A DNA stretch of 44,879 nt, from NCBI GenBank assembly GCA_002451555.1, contig DKCU01000110.1, forward strand, positions 1-44,879, given 5' to 3'. Under the pieces are notes generated by a model that ran no database searches, was not told where the DNA came from, and was given only the letters and a program-made list of their open reading frames with translations. This stretch comes from Candidatus Segatella albertsiae (GTDB taxonomy: Bacteria > Bacteroidota > Bacteroidia > Bacteroidales > Bacteroidaceae). Of this stretch, positions 26,023 to 33,552 are shown in pieces. Both the position numbers and the translations under genes were made by a program. Within the stretch, counting starts at the first letter, position 1. The number at the start of each line of letters is the position of its first letter.

Positions 26023-26072
26023 CATCTATCAGCGATGGGCAACACGTTTTCTCAATTGATGTCATCTTTTTT
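26019..26072 (+). terminator. Possible terminator overlapping the end of the WalJ-like gene
   Basis: ATGACATC (26019-26026, containing the stop codon) pairs with GATGTCAT (26058-26065), followed by CTTTTTT. The loop is long (31 nt), so this is tentative. Confidence 0.4.
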
Positions 26073-26101
26073 CGATAACTTATTCAAGTTTCGCATATAA
26101 T

Positions 26102-26238
26102 GGAATTTATTGAAGTTAAAGAAGTTATCGCTTCCTTCGGTCGATCGAGAAGTTAAGAGACAACAGCCTTTAAGGATAACCCTTTAGACATTTGTCTCTT
26201 AACTTCTCTCTAACTTCCCTTAACTTCTTTAAATTCCC
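26102..26238. repeat. Complex inverted repeat built from GAAGTTA units
   Basis: GAGAAGTTAAGAGACAA (26147-26163) and its exact reverse complement (26192-26208) bound a 28-nt loop. Outside this core each arm carries two further GAAGTTA copies and a GGAATTTA end (left 26102-26109, right 26230-26237), with some mismatch and an unequal spacer. The loop itself contains AAGG/CCTT. It occupies the convergent gap between the WalJ-like and TPR genes, much like the repeat at 15.3 kb, but with a different sequence. Confidence 0.7.
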
Positions 26239-26268
26239 ACATGAGAAAGTTCAGTAACTTATAAAAAA

Positions 26269-28251
26269 CTACTTCTGCTTATTGAGTCGTTTGATGACTG
26301 AATAAGCGTCGTATAGTCCGAGTTCTCCAGCTTTGGAAAGGTCTTGGATAGCCAATGCTTTATTGCCAGACTTAGAACGGGCGATACCCCTGTTGTAGTA
26401 TGCCTCAGCCATTTTGTTGTCTATCTTGATGGCCATGGTGTAGTCATCGATGGCCTTCGACAATTCCTTGCGATTGGCATGCAGGTTGCCTCTGTTGTAA
26501 TAAATGTAAGCATTGGAATTCTTGCTCAGTCGGATGGCATCGCTGAAGTCCGCCTCGGCAGAGTGGATGTTCAGGATAGGCTGTCCTTCCGATACATTGA
26601 ACTCGTCCATCTCCGTCTGGCACACGGCTCTTTGCCAATATGCCAAGGCATTGGTGTCATCAAGCTTGATGTAGTCGCTGAAATCACTGATGGCAGCCTC
26701 GAAGTCCCTGAGTACCGAATGGGCGATAGCTCTGTGCATGAGCAGACGCTTCTTGGTCTCCTCGTCCTTGGCGACGCTGAGCTCAGCCGACAACTTGTCG
26801 ATCAAGGAGAAGATAGACATTGAACCCTTCTCGTCCAATTGTTCCTTGTTGCAAACGATGTATAGTTTGCTTGCAGGATTCTGCTTGTCCTCTAGGTTGA
26901 GTTTCTCCACGTCCTTGTCAAAGGATTGCGCTCCGATGATACTCTGTGTGGTAGGGAAGTAAGAGACGCGATACATCGGCAAGTAAGCGGTCTCGACGGT
27001 GCGGTTCTGCACCTTGCCACGGTATTCGCTCTTGTATTCGTGCTCGTTCTTTGGCTCGTCATCGACCACGAGACTCGCAAATTTGTTGGGGTCGATTTCC
27101 GAACGCTTTCTGATTTCTTTCTTGGTCTTCGCACTCCATCTAGGTTGGATTCCCAAGTGCTTGTTCATCTGAGCCTTCATGATGCGGAACTCGTCCAACT
27201 CAGCTTTTCCGCTCATGCCCAACTTGCGGTAGCAATTGGCACGATAGGAGAGACCCACCCAGAAGTTGGGAAACTGGTTGATGACGGTCGTGTAGTCACG
27301 GATGGCTGCACGCAGGTTGCCTGTCTTCTCATGTAGAAGTGCACGGTTGAAAATCGCCATGAAGTTCTGCGGCTCCATCTTGATGACGAAGTCGAAGTCG
27401 GTGATGGCTCTGTTGTCGTCGCCCAGTTGAACGCGCATCAAGCCACGATTGTAGTGCGCTAGGAAATTGTTGGGCTCCAAGTCGATAGCATTGTCGTAGT
27501 CGCTCATCGCCCCCCTCAGGTTGTTGAGGTTGATGCGTGCCAAGGCGCGGTTGATGTAGGTGTTGACATTGTTGGGCTTGAAGTGTAGCGACTTGGTGAG
27601 TGCCTCGTCTGCCGTTTTCCATTCCTTTCTCGCCAGTGCCATATACGCCCTTGTCGTCCATGCGTCCCCGTCGTAAGGGTTGAGCTGCAGGCTCTTGTCG
27701 AGCCATGTCTCCGCCTTGAGTGTATCTTTCTTCTCGAGATATACTTCCGCTTTCAGGGAGTAGGCATTGGAGTAGTCGTGCCATTTCTTGATGATGGAAT
27801 CCAGTTGCTCGATGGCATTGTCGTACTTCTTGTCTTGCATGTAGCACAAGGCACGGTTGAACCAATAGTTGCGGTTGCGCGGTTCGATTCTGATGGCGGC
27901 GTTATAGTCCTGGATGGCATCGTCGAACTTGTTTTGACGGATTCGGCAGATGGCCCTCAAGTCGTAGATGTCGTTGATGTAAGGGTTGAGCTGCAGTGCC
28001 TCGGTCGCATCCCCTTCAGCCCCCATGAAGTCATCGAGGTTAAACTTGGCGACACTCCGATAATACCAAGGCTCGTAGAGATACGGTTTCGCACCGATCG
28101 CCAGGTTGAAATACTTGATGGACAAGACATAGTCCTCGTAATAGAGTGCGCTGCGTCCTGCCGTGATAAGCCTATCTACCCTGTATTGTGCAGCCGCTGG
28201 GACCATGGACAATGCAAGGAGAGCAAAGGCGAATAACCTCTTTCTTTTCAT
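26269..28251 (-). CDS. Exported TPR-repeat protein
   Basis: A 660-residue protein with a signal peptide (cleavage probably after AAAQ, residue 22) and no lipobox. The mature part is built from tetratricopeptide repeats, about eight in the N-terminal half (residues 25-370) and three or four at the C-terminus (about 500-650), separated by a non-repeat linker (about 370-500) rich in charged residues. Typical repeat lines are AIRIEPRNRNYWFNRALCYM and AIDLEPNNFLAHYNRGLMRV. TPR proteins act as scaffolds in the periplasm or outer membrane of Bacteroidetes (for example in secretion or gliding-type complexes), but no partner is identified here. Stands downstream of the def terminator. Confidence 0.85.
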   Translation of the reverse strand: MKRKRLFAFALLALSMVPAAAQYRVDRLITAGRSALYYEDYVLSIKYFNLAIGAKPYLYEPWYYRSVAKFNLDDFMGAEGDATEALQLNPYINDIYDLRAICRIRQNKFDDAIQDYNAAIRIEPRNRNYWFNRALCYMQDKKYDNAIEQLDSIIKKWHDYSNAYSLKAEVYLEKKDTLKAETWLDKSLQLNPYDGDAWTTRAYMALARKEWKTADEALTKSLHFKPNNVNTYINRALARINLNNLRGAMSDYDNAIDLEPNNFLAHYNRGLMRVQLGDDNRAITDFDFVIKMEPQNFMAIFNRALLHEKTGNLRAAIRDYTTVINQFPNFWVGLSYRANCYRKLGMSGKAELDEFRIMKAQMNKHLGIQPRWSAKTKKEIRKRSEIDPNKFASLVVDDEPKNEHEYKSEYRGKVQNRTVETAYLPMYRVSYFPTTQSIIGAQSFDKDVEKLNLEDKQNPASKLYIVCNKEQLDEKGSMSIFSLIDKLSAELSVAKDEETKKRLLMHRAIAHSVLRDFEAAISDFSDYIKLDDTNALAYWQRAVCQTEMDEFNVSEGQPILNIHSAEADFSDAIRLSKNSNAYIYYNRGNLHANRKELSKAIDDYTMAIKIDNKMAEAYYNRGIARSKSGNKALAIQDLSKAGELGLYDAYSVIKRLNKQK

Positions 28252-28290
28252 GCTGATACTTTCTGCCTAAAACTTAACCTATTGAATAAA

Positions 28291-28323
28291 CCAAGATTCG
28301 CTCTTAGTGGCGAATCTTGGTGC
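28291..28323 (-). terminator. Terminator of the SPOR-ruvX-def unit; contains the def stop codon
   Basis: CCAAGATTCGC and GCGAATCTTGG form an 11-bp perfect stem with an 8-nt loop. On the minus strand the def stop codon TAA (28306-28304) lies in the loop, so the final def codons are one arm. Downstream on that strand comes TTTATT. Confidence 0.75.
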
Positions 28324-28864
28324 GATATGAGCAACGGAACTTGCCCTTGATGATGTTCTTGAGCTTGCCTGCTATCATGTTCTTGCGGAGTGGGGATATG
28401 CGGTCCACGAACATGGTTCCCTCCAAGTGGTCGAACTCATGCTGCATCACTCTAGCCAGATAACCTTCCACCCACTCGTCGTGCTCCTGGTATTCCTCGT
28501 CGAGGTATTTCACGTGGATGCGGGTAGGACGCTTCACCTTCTCGGAGATGCCAGGGATGGAGAGACATCCTTCCTCCAGCGACTCTGTAGGGCTATCTTC
28601 GTCACGCTCGATGATATGGGCATTGATGAAAGCCTTGCGGAATCCCTTGTACTCAGGGAAATCCTCGCTCAGTACGTCCAGGTCGATTACTACCACACGG
28701 ATAGCTAGACCTATCTGTGGAGCGGCGAGACCGACACCATTGCTGGCGTCGAGGGTTTCGTACATGTTGGCGATGAGTTGCTTAAGTTCCGGGTATTCCG
28801 GTGTGATGTCCTCAGCCACCTTTCTCAAGACAGGCTGACCATAAATATAAATAGGTAAAATCAT
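28304..28864 (-). CDS. def: Peptide deformylase
   Basis: Removes the formyl group from the N-terminal methionine of new proteins. 186 residues from ATG 28864, the normal length. The three motifs are intact: GVGLAAPQIG (about residues 43-52), EEGCLSIP with the metal cysteine (about 100-107) and QHEFDHLEG with the two metal histidines (about 146-154). Longer in-frame starts exist inside ruvX but encode a basic stretch foreign to the family; the ATG at 28864 overlaps the ruvX stop in an ATGA arrangement, which implies translational coupling. Confidence 0.96.
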   Translation of the reverse strand: MILPIYIYGQPVLRKVAEDITPEYPELKQLIANMYETLDASNGVGLAAPQIGLAIRVVVIDLDVLSEDFPEYKGFRKAFINAHIIERDEDSPTESLEEGCLSIPGISEKVKRPTRIHVKYLDEEYQEHDEWVEGYLARVMQHEFDHLEGTMFVDRISPLRKNMIAGKLKNIIKGKFRCSYRTKIRH

Positions 28865-29274
28865 TTTCTTGATTGGAGATAATCTTGTAAAATAATGGTG
28901 GCGCTGATTTCGTCCACCAGTCCTTTGTTTTCTTTTCTCACTTTCTTCTTCACGCCACCTTCTATCATAGCGCGGTGGGCGAGGACGGAAGTGAATCTTT
29001 CGTCGTAATATTCTATCGGAACCTCGGGATGAGCCTTTCGCCATCGGTTGTAGAAATTTTCTACGCGTGATAGGTTCTCGCTGGGTTGTCCGTTGGGTTG
29101 CATAGGCTTGCCTATGACCATGCGCTCCACCTGCTCCTTCTTGATGTACTCCTCCAGGTACGCATATAAGTCGGTGGTAGCGACAGTGGCCAATCCTCCC
29201 GCGATGATTTGCAGAGGGTCGGTCACTGCCAGTCCGGTACGTTTCTTACCGTAATCTATGGATAAGATGCGCAT
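28861..29274 (-). CDS. ruvX: Putative pre-16S rRNA nuclease / Holliday junction resolvase YqgF
   Basis: A 137-residue RNase H-fold protein of the YqgF family, whose members finish the 5' end of 16S rRNA. It starts MRILSIDYGKKRTGLAV, with the first catalytic Asp in SIDYG, followed by VIGKPMQPNGQPSE near residues 60-73, the acidic YDERFTSV (about 97-104) and the final DEISATIILQDYL. The ATG at 29274 overlaps the stop of the SPOR gene (TAATG), and the last 4 bp overlap def. The three genes are therefore tightly coupled. Confidence 0.93.
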   Translation of the reverse strand: MRILSIDYGKKRTGLAVTDPLQIIAGGLATVATTDLYAYLEEYIKKEQVERMVIGKPMQPNGQPSENLSRVENFYNRWRKAHPEVPIEYYDERFTSVLAHRAMIEGGVKKKVRKENKGLVDEISATIILQDYLQSRK

Positions 29275-29753
29275 TATTTCTTGAATAACAACCAAGCGTC
29301 TGGGTACTTGCCGGCGCGAAGCTCGTTGCGGCTCTTCACGGCACCTGCCTTGTCAACGAATGTAGAAGCTACGACACGATACATATTGCGCTCGCTGTTG
29401 AATACGATCTGTGCGTCGTAACCCGCAGACTTCAAGGTGTTGTAAAGACCCTCTGCGTTGGCCTTCAAAGAGAAGGAACCTACTACTACGCTGAAGTTTT
29501 GGAGACCAGAACCTGAAACGAGTGATACATTCTCCTGGCGTACTGTGGCGTTATCTACCTCTGTGTTGGTGCTCTGAGATGGAGTGGTGGTCTCAAGAGG
29601 AGTAACCACTGGCTCAGTTGTTGGGGTAGTCTGTTGTTCTTCCTGGGCCTGTGCCTTTTCGTAAGCTTTCTTATACATGCTTTCCTTAGACTTACAGCTT
29701 GCAAGTGCCAATACTACGCACAAGCCCAAGCTCAAAACTGATAATTTCTTCAT
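29274..29753 (-). CDS. SPOR-domain lipoprotein
   Basis: A 159-residue protein with a signal peptide ending in LALASC (lipid-bearing Cys20), a Thr/Pro/Gln-rich linker (about residues 35-85) and a C-terminal SPOR domain (about 85-159: FSVVVGSFSLKANAEGLYN...). SPOR domains bind denuded glycan strands of peptidoglycan, often at the division site. The start is the ATG at 29753. It is the first gene of the ruvX-def unit, although the shared function is not obvious. Confidence 0.88.
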   Translation of the reverse strand: MKKLSVLSLGLCVVLALASCKSKESMYKKAYEKAQAQEEQQTTPTTEPVVTPLETTTPSQSTNTEVDNATVRQENVSLVSGSGLQNFSVVVGSFSLKANAEGLYNTLKSAGYDAQIVFNSERNMYRVVASTFVDKAGAVKSRNELRAGKYPDAWLLFKK

Positions 29754-30055
29754 AACTTAAATGTTTTATTGTTTAACTTATTTATTTGCTTTCAATCTTC
29801 TTGTTTGTCTGTTTTCAATCCTATTTCTAGAATTTGTTCTGCGAAAATACAAAAAATATCCCAAATACAGTCATAATGGTCGCATAAAGTATGTTAAAAC
29901 AAGGTAATACAACACTTTTAACTAAAAATTAAGAAAAAAAACATGGCTTGTTGAAGAATAATTAGTATATTTGCAGAACAAAGAAGTCATGGGCTTTTCT
30001 AAAGACTGCCCTTCGATCTCTTGATAACATGTTTAACAATAAAAACTTAGTAATT
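29754..30055. other. 302-bp divergent intergenic region
   Basis: Separates the SPOR gene (minus) and the YtxH gene (plus). AT-rich (mostly A or T runs). The YtxH -7 box at 29966-29973 is the only element I can place with some confidence; a minus-strand promoter for the SPOR gene is not clear. No small gene or repeat was recognised. Confidence 0.5.
29966..29973 (+). promoter_or_regulatory. -7 promoter box for the YtxH unit
   Basis: TATATTTG, about 83 bp upstream of the preferred ATG at 30056. A -33 element is not clear. Confidence 0.5.
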
Positions 30056-30268
30056 ATGAAAACATTAGGTTACATTGGTGCATTCCTCGGTGGTGCCATC
30101 GCTGGTACTGCACTGGGTTTGGTTTTCGCTCCAGAGAAGGGTGAGGATACTCGTAGTAAGATTGCTGACGCAGTGGATAACTTCTGCAACAAGCACAACA
30201 TCAAGTTGAGCAAGAAAGATGTTGATGATTTGGTAGATGACATTAAGGACGCTACTCCTGAGGTATAA
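30056..30268 (+). CDS. YtxH-domain small membrane protein
   Basis: A 70-residue protein with one N-terminal hydrophobic, glycine-rich segment (YIGAFLGGAIAGTALGLVFA, residues 4-23) followed by the PEKGEDTRSKI motif typical of YtxH/DUF-type general stress proteins, then a charged helical tail. An in-frame ATG at 30029 would add nine polar residues, less like the family. First of three small envelope genes (YtxH, holin-like, coiled coil); in Gram-positive relatives YtxH is induced by stress, but that is not shown here. Confidence 0.75.
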   Translation: MKTLGYIGAFLGGAIAGTALGLVFAPEKGEDTRSKIADAVDNFCNKHNIKLSKKDVDDLVDDIKDATPEV

Positions 30269-30300
30269 GGCATTAAGGATATTGTGTTCTTGAGGTATAA

Positions 30301-30660
30301 ATGATCATGATGTTTTCTAACGACAAGAACGTTGAAACTATTGGGCAGCTCGTGGAGGTGCTCAAACACTACATCGGGCTTCAGACTGAGTATGTGAAGC
30401 TCGATGTAGTGGATAAGGTCGTAAGGCTGCTCACTGCCATCACCATCACGGTTGTTTTGGTGGGATTGCTGATGATAGCTCTCATCTATCTTTCTTTCGC
30501 CCTGGCTTATGGGCTTGGAGATGTCCTCGGCAATGTGGCTGGATTCTCTATTGTGGCAGGTATCTACCTATTATTATTAATAGTATTTGTCATTTTCCGT
30601 CACCAATGGATAGAGCGTCCCTTGGTCAAATTCTTGGCAAGTCTTTTCATGCAAAAATAA
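30301..30660 (+). CDS. Putative holin-like / DUF1469-type membrane protein
   Basis: A 119-residue protein (an ATG at 30310 is an alternative start). An amphipathic helix (residues 10-40) precedes two hydrophobic segments at about 42-70 and 78-100, ending in a basic tail. This resembles the phage_holin_3_6 superfamily (DUF1469 type), proteins common in bacterial chromosomes next to YtxH and not proof of phage. It lies 32 bp after YtxH and 6 bp before the next small gene; likely one message. Confidence 0.65.
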   Translation: MIMMFSNDKNVETIGQLVEVLKHYIGLQTEYVKLDVVDKVVRLLTAITITVVLVGLLMIALIYLSFALAYGLGDVLGNVAGFSIVAGIYLLLLIVFVIFRHQWIERPLVKFLASLFMQK

Positions 30661-30666
30661 TTGAAG

Positions 30667-30930
30667 ATGATGGCTGATAATCCTGATTTGATACAGTATA
30701 GCTCTCTCAATGAGCTTCGTTTGCGCAAGGAATTGTTGCGCAAGGACATCGAGGCTGACGATGCTAAGATCAAGGCTCTCTGGAAGTCGCTCTTTGTGAA
30801 GCCTGAGGCCTTGTCCAAGAAGGCGACACCTAGCAAAAGGATGCAGAGCCTTTTCTCCATTGGAGCGGGTGCCTTCGATGGGGCTTTGCTTGCTTGGAAG
30901 TTGTATCGGAAGTTTAAGAGGAAATCTTAG
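30667..30930 (+). CDS. Small hypothetical protein with coiled-coil start
   Basis: An 87-residue protein, rich in Lys, Glu and Leu, with a helical start (LNELRLRKELLRKDIEADDA, about residues 14-33) and a short hydrophobic stretch (SIGAGAFDGALLAWKLY, about 64-80) before a basic end. A companion protein of this kind often follows YtxH and the holin-like protein in Bacteroidales. The start could be the ATG at 30667 or 30670; an upstream in-frame TTG at 30661 directly follows the previous stop. Function unknown. Confidence 0.6.
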   Translation: MMADNPDLIQYSSLNELRLRKELLRKDIEADDAKIKALWKSLFVKPEALSKKATPSKRMQSLFSIGAGAFDGALLAWKLYRKFKRKS

Positions 30931-30956
30931 TGCTTTTCGTTAGCTTTAGCGTAAGA

Positions 30957-31026
30957 CAATAAAAAAAAGGGTCACCGCTGTGACCCCGACCTTGTTAACC
31001 TTAAATCTAATACTATGAAAAACACG
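30957..31026 (-). ncRNA. Candidate ~70-nt small RNA with its own promoter and terminator
   Basis: On the minus strand: a -33-like CTTG (31061-31058), 19 bp, -7 box TAATTTTG (31038-31031), then an AU-rich leader and a strong hairpin, GGGTCAC-AGCG-GTGACCC (30985-30968), followed at once by eight Ts and ATT (30967-30957). The start (about 31026) is inferred from the -7 box. This is a complete stand-alone transcription unit. The opposite strand holds a 28-codon frame (31015-31101) that overlaps this RNA gene and has no promoter, so I prefer the RNA. Confidence 0.55.
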
Positions 31027-31030
31027 ATTG

Positions 31031-31061
31031 CAAAATTACACTTTTTATTTGATTCTCCAAG
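31031..31061 (-). promoter_or_regulatory. Promoter of the candidate small RNA
   Basis: Minus strand: CTTG, 19 bp, TAATTTTG; one base from the TTTG-N19-TAnnTTTG pattern in the -33 element. Confidence 0.55.
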
Positions 31062-31121
31062 CTTTTTGGAGAGAATTTTATCCGCATATAACATCTTTTA
31101 GCATATAATGCTGTATATTAA

Positions 31122-31182
31122 AACAAATTAGCACTATTTGTTCGTCTCTCAACAAGCAAATAGTGCTAATTGTTCTTTTCTT
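31122..31182. terminator. Bidirectional terminator
   Basis: ATTAGCACTATTTG (31127-31140) and CAAATAGTGCTAAT (31157-31170) form a 14-bp perfect stem with a 16-nt loop. On plus it is followed by TGTTCTTTTCTTTTT; on minus by TTTGTTTTAA. It separates the RSH gene (minus) from the YtxH unit and the small RNA. Confidence 0.75.
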
Positions 31183-31226
31183 TTTATTATATTCTTACAA
31201 CTTTTCTTTTTATTATATTCTTACAA
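31175..31226 (-). repeat. 26-bp perfect tandem duplication covering the 3' end of the RSH gene
   Basis: Positions 31175-31200 and 31201-31226 are identical. The inner copy contains the last four codons (VVRI-type ending) and the stop codon (31215-31213) of the RSH gene; the outer copy repeats those codons beyond the stop. Confidence 0.8.
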
Positions 31227-33429
31227 CTTGCTTTACTCCCTTGACTGCGCTCAACTTCTTGATGAGTGCCTCGGTCTTGGATGCATCGTCGATCATGACC
31301 GTGACGTTGCCTGAGAACAGACCATCCTTGGAGGATATGTTGATGCCTCTCATGACCAACTTGTCTTCCTTGGAGATGATGTTGGTGATGTTGCTCACGA
31401 TGCCGATGTCGTCATTTCCGATGATGCGCAGGGTGATGGCATACTTCGAAGAACCCTTGCCGCTCCAGCGTGCCTTCACGATTCTGTAGCCGAACCTGCG
31501 TCTTAGTTCCCTTGCGTTCGGACAATCCGTGCGGTGAATCTTGATGCCCTTGTTGATGGTGACGAAACCGAAGATTGGGTCACCATAGATAGGGTGGCAG
31601 CAGTGTGCCAGCTCAAAGTCGATGCCCTTCAGGTTCTCGTCGATGGTGAGCACGTCATCGCTTTGCTTCATGAGTTCCTCCGTTGGATTCTCATAGGCGA
31701 AGTTGGCTGCACTTTCCGCAGGTTTCGTGACATTGCTGAGGTTCAGGTCGTGGTCTCTCTCCTCGATATATTTCTCGATGACGGTGTTCACGTCAAGTTT
31801 TTCCTCGGCTATTTCCTTGTAGAAATCGGAGTTCTCCTTGAATCCCATCTTCTTGATGATACGAGCCATGACGCTCTCGTCGATCTCCAGCTTGCGGTTC
31901 TTGAAGCGTCTTTCCAGCAACTCCTTGGCGTAGAGACCGTCTTTCTTCTGGGTTTCCTTGATGGCAAGTCTTATCTTTGCCTTCGCCTTGGAGGTCTGTA
32001 CGATGTTGAGCCATTCCTGACGAGGCTTTTGGTTGCTCTGGGTCAGAATCTCTATCTGGTCGCCCGAGTGAAGCTCTTGCCTGAAACTGACTGCCCTGCC
32101 GTTGATCTTGCCTCCCACGCAGGTGTTTCCGATGCGTGAGTGGATGTAGTAGGCGAAGTCGAGTACCGTGGCACCCTTCGGGAAGTTGAGCAGGTCGCCC
32201 TTAGGCGTGAAGACATACACTTCGTCCTCCTTGAGGTCGGTGGTAAACTGGTCCATCAACTGCAAGTCGTCGTTGTTCTCCAGAGCACTTCGTATGTTGG
32301 CGAGCCATTCGTCGATGCCGCCTTCCCCTTGCTTGATGCCCTTGTATCGCCAGTGGGCGGCAAGTCCGTGCTCGGCGATGTCGTCCATGCGCTCTGTGCG
32401 TATCTGTACCTCGACCCACTTGTTCTCTGGTCCCAGGACGGTGGTGTGCAAGCTCTCGTAGCCATTGCTCTTAGGCACAGAGAGCCAGTCTCTCATACGC
32501 TTCGGGTTAGGCTGGTACATATCGGTGATGATGGCGAAGACCTGCCAGCACTGCTTGTATTCCAGTTCCCGAGGCACGTCGATGATGATGCGGATGGCGA
32601 AGAGGTCATAGACTCCCTCGAAACCGCAGTTCTGCTTCTTCATCTTCTGCCAGATGGAGTGGATGCTCTTCGTGCGCCCCTTCATGTGGTATTTCAGTCC
32701 CGCCTCGTCCAACTTTTCCTGGATTGGCTTGATGAACCGGGCGATGTAGGCATCTCTTGCCGCCTTGGTCGCGTTCAGTTTCTCCTTAATTAAATAATAG
32801 GCGTCATGCTCTAGGTACTTCAGGCTGAGGTCTTCCAGTTCGCTCTTCAACTTGTAGAGACCCAGCTTGTGGGCGAGTGGGGCATAGAGGTAACTTGCCT
32901 CCTCGCTCACTTCTTTCTTGGCTTCCAACTGCTTGGTGTCTCGTATCTGTCGCATCACGTTGACACGGTCGGCTATCATGATGAGGATGACACGCATATC
33001 TTCCGAGAACGAGATGAGCAAGTTGCGGAAGTTCTCGCTCTCGATGACCGGATTGCGCTTGTAGAGGTCGTGGATGCGGAGAAGTCCGCTGATGATGTGC
33101 TCCACGCTCTCCCCGTATTTCTCCTTGATGTCGTCGAGCGTCTGGTATCCATCGATGACGCTTGTTTGCATCAGGATGGAGATGACGGCATCCCTCTTCA
33201 GTCCGATTTCGTTGACGGCGATTTCGGCTGTCTGCAGTGCGTGCAAGATTGGGTTGAGTCCAAATACGTCACGACGTATCTGGTTGTTCTCGAACGCATG
33301 GTGGATGTCCTCCCTCAGATGAACCTCGTCATCGGTGGAAAAGGTATCTCCGATGGAAGTTCTCAGTCTGTCCAAGATGAGCAAAGTCTGCTCTCTTTCC
33401 TCTGGTGTAAAAGTGAATTTTTCGTTCAT
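31213..33429 (-). CDS. RelA/SpoT homologue, probable ppGpp synthetase with a degenerate hydrolase site
   Basis: A 738-residue RSH protein. In order: an HD-hydrolase-like domain (about residues 1-200), synthetase domain (about 235-365), TGS domain (about 390-455), zinc/CC region (about 560-620) and a C-terminal ACT domain (about 665-738). The synthetase site is intact: GRTKSIHSIW (251-260), RIIID with Asp284, the RMRD motif (311-314) and SNGYESLHTT (321-330). The hydrolase signature is not: HD is replaced by Gln88-Thr89 (MQTSVIDGY for LLHDVVEDT), and the ADRLHNMR motif reads ADRVNVMR (153-160), although the first metal histidine (His63) remains. Hydrolase activity is thus unlikely. Bacteroidetes often encode a second RSH enzyme elsewhere. 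Confidence 0.9.
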   Translation of the reverse strand: MNEKFTFTPEEREQTLLILDRLRTSIGDTFSTDDEVHLREDIHHAFENNQIRRDVFGLNPILHALQTAEIAVNEIGLKRDAVISILMQTSVIDGYQTLDDIKEKYGESVEHIISGLLRIHDLYKRNPVIESENFRNLLISFSEDMRVILIMIADRVNVMRQIRDTKQLEAKKEVSEEASYLYAPLAHKLGLYKLKSELEDLSLKYLEHDAYYLIKEKLNATKAARDAYIARFIKPIQEKLDEAGLKYHMKGRTKSIHSIWQKMKKQNCGFEGVYDLFAIRIIIDVPRELEYKQCWQVFAIITDMYQPNPKRMRDWLSVPKSNGYESLHTTVLGPENKWVEVQIRTERMDDIAEHGLAAHWRYKGIKQGEGGIDEWLANIRSALENNDDLQLMDQFTTDLKEDEVYVFTPKGDLLNFPKGATVLDFAYYIHSRIGNTCVGGKINGRAVSFRQELHSGDQIEILTQSNQKPRQEWLNIVQTSKAKAKIRLAIKETQKKDGLYAKELLERRFKNRKLEIDESVMARIIKKMGFKENSDFYKEIAEEKLDVNTVIEKYIEERDHDLNLSNVTKPAESAANFAYENPTEELMKQSDDVLTIDENLKGIDFELAHCCHPIYGDPIFGFVTINKGIKIHRTDCPNARELRRRFGYRIVKARWSGKGSSKYAITLRIIGNDDIGIVSNITNIISKEDKLVMRGINISSKDGLFSGNVTVMIDDASKTEALIKKLSAVKGVKQVVRI

Positions 33430-33458
33430 TTTCTTCCCTCCTTAGTTAATATTTCGTG

Positions 33459-33466
33459 CAAAGGTA
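33459..33466 (-). promoter_or_regulatory. -7 promoter box for the RSH gene
   Basis: TACCTTTG on the minus strand, 29 bp upstream of the ATG at 33429; no clear -33 element. Confidence 0.55.
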
Positions 33467-33508
33467 CAAAAAATCACGCAAAAATTTCCTTTTTTCAAAA
33501 AAAGTTAC

Positions 33509-33516
33509 TATATTTG
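33509..33516 (+). promoter_or_regulatory. -7 promoter box for the DUF4301-type gene
   Basis: TATATTTG, 36 bp upstream of the ATG at 33553. It is divergent from the RSH promoter. Confidence 0.55.
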
Positions 33517-33552
33517 TCGCATAATAGCGTAAAATAACATAAATATGGTATT

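Noticed and set aside
28865..29044. N-terminal extension of peptide deformylase (60 residues)
   Set aside because: It lies wholly inside ruvX in another frame, is strongly basic and unlike any deformylase; the ATG at 28864 coupled to the ruvX stop is the natural start.
30301..30660. Prophage lysis gene (holin)
   Set aside because: No other phage gene is present; this family is common in normal chromosomes next to YtxH.
31015..31101. A 28-codon open frame starting MKNTIAKLHFLF on the plus strand
   Set aside because: It has no promoter on its strand, overlaps the promoter and body of the minus-strand small RNA, and its hydrophobic content looks like translated AT-rich DNA.
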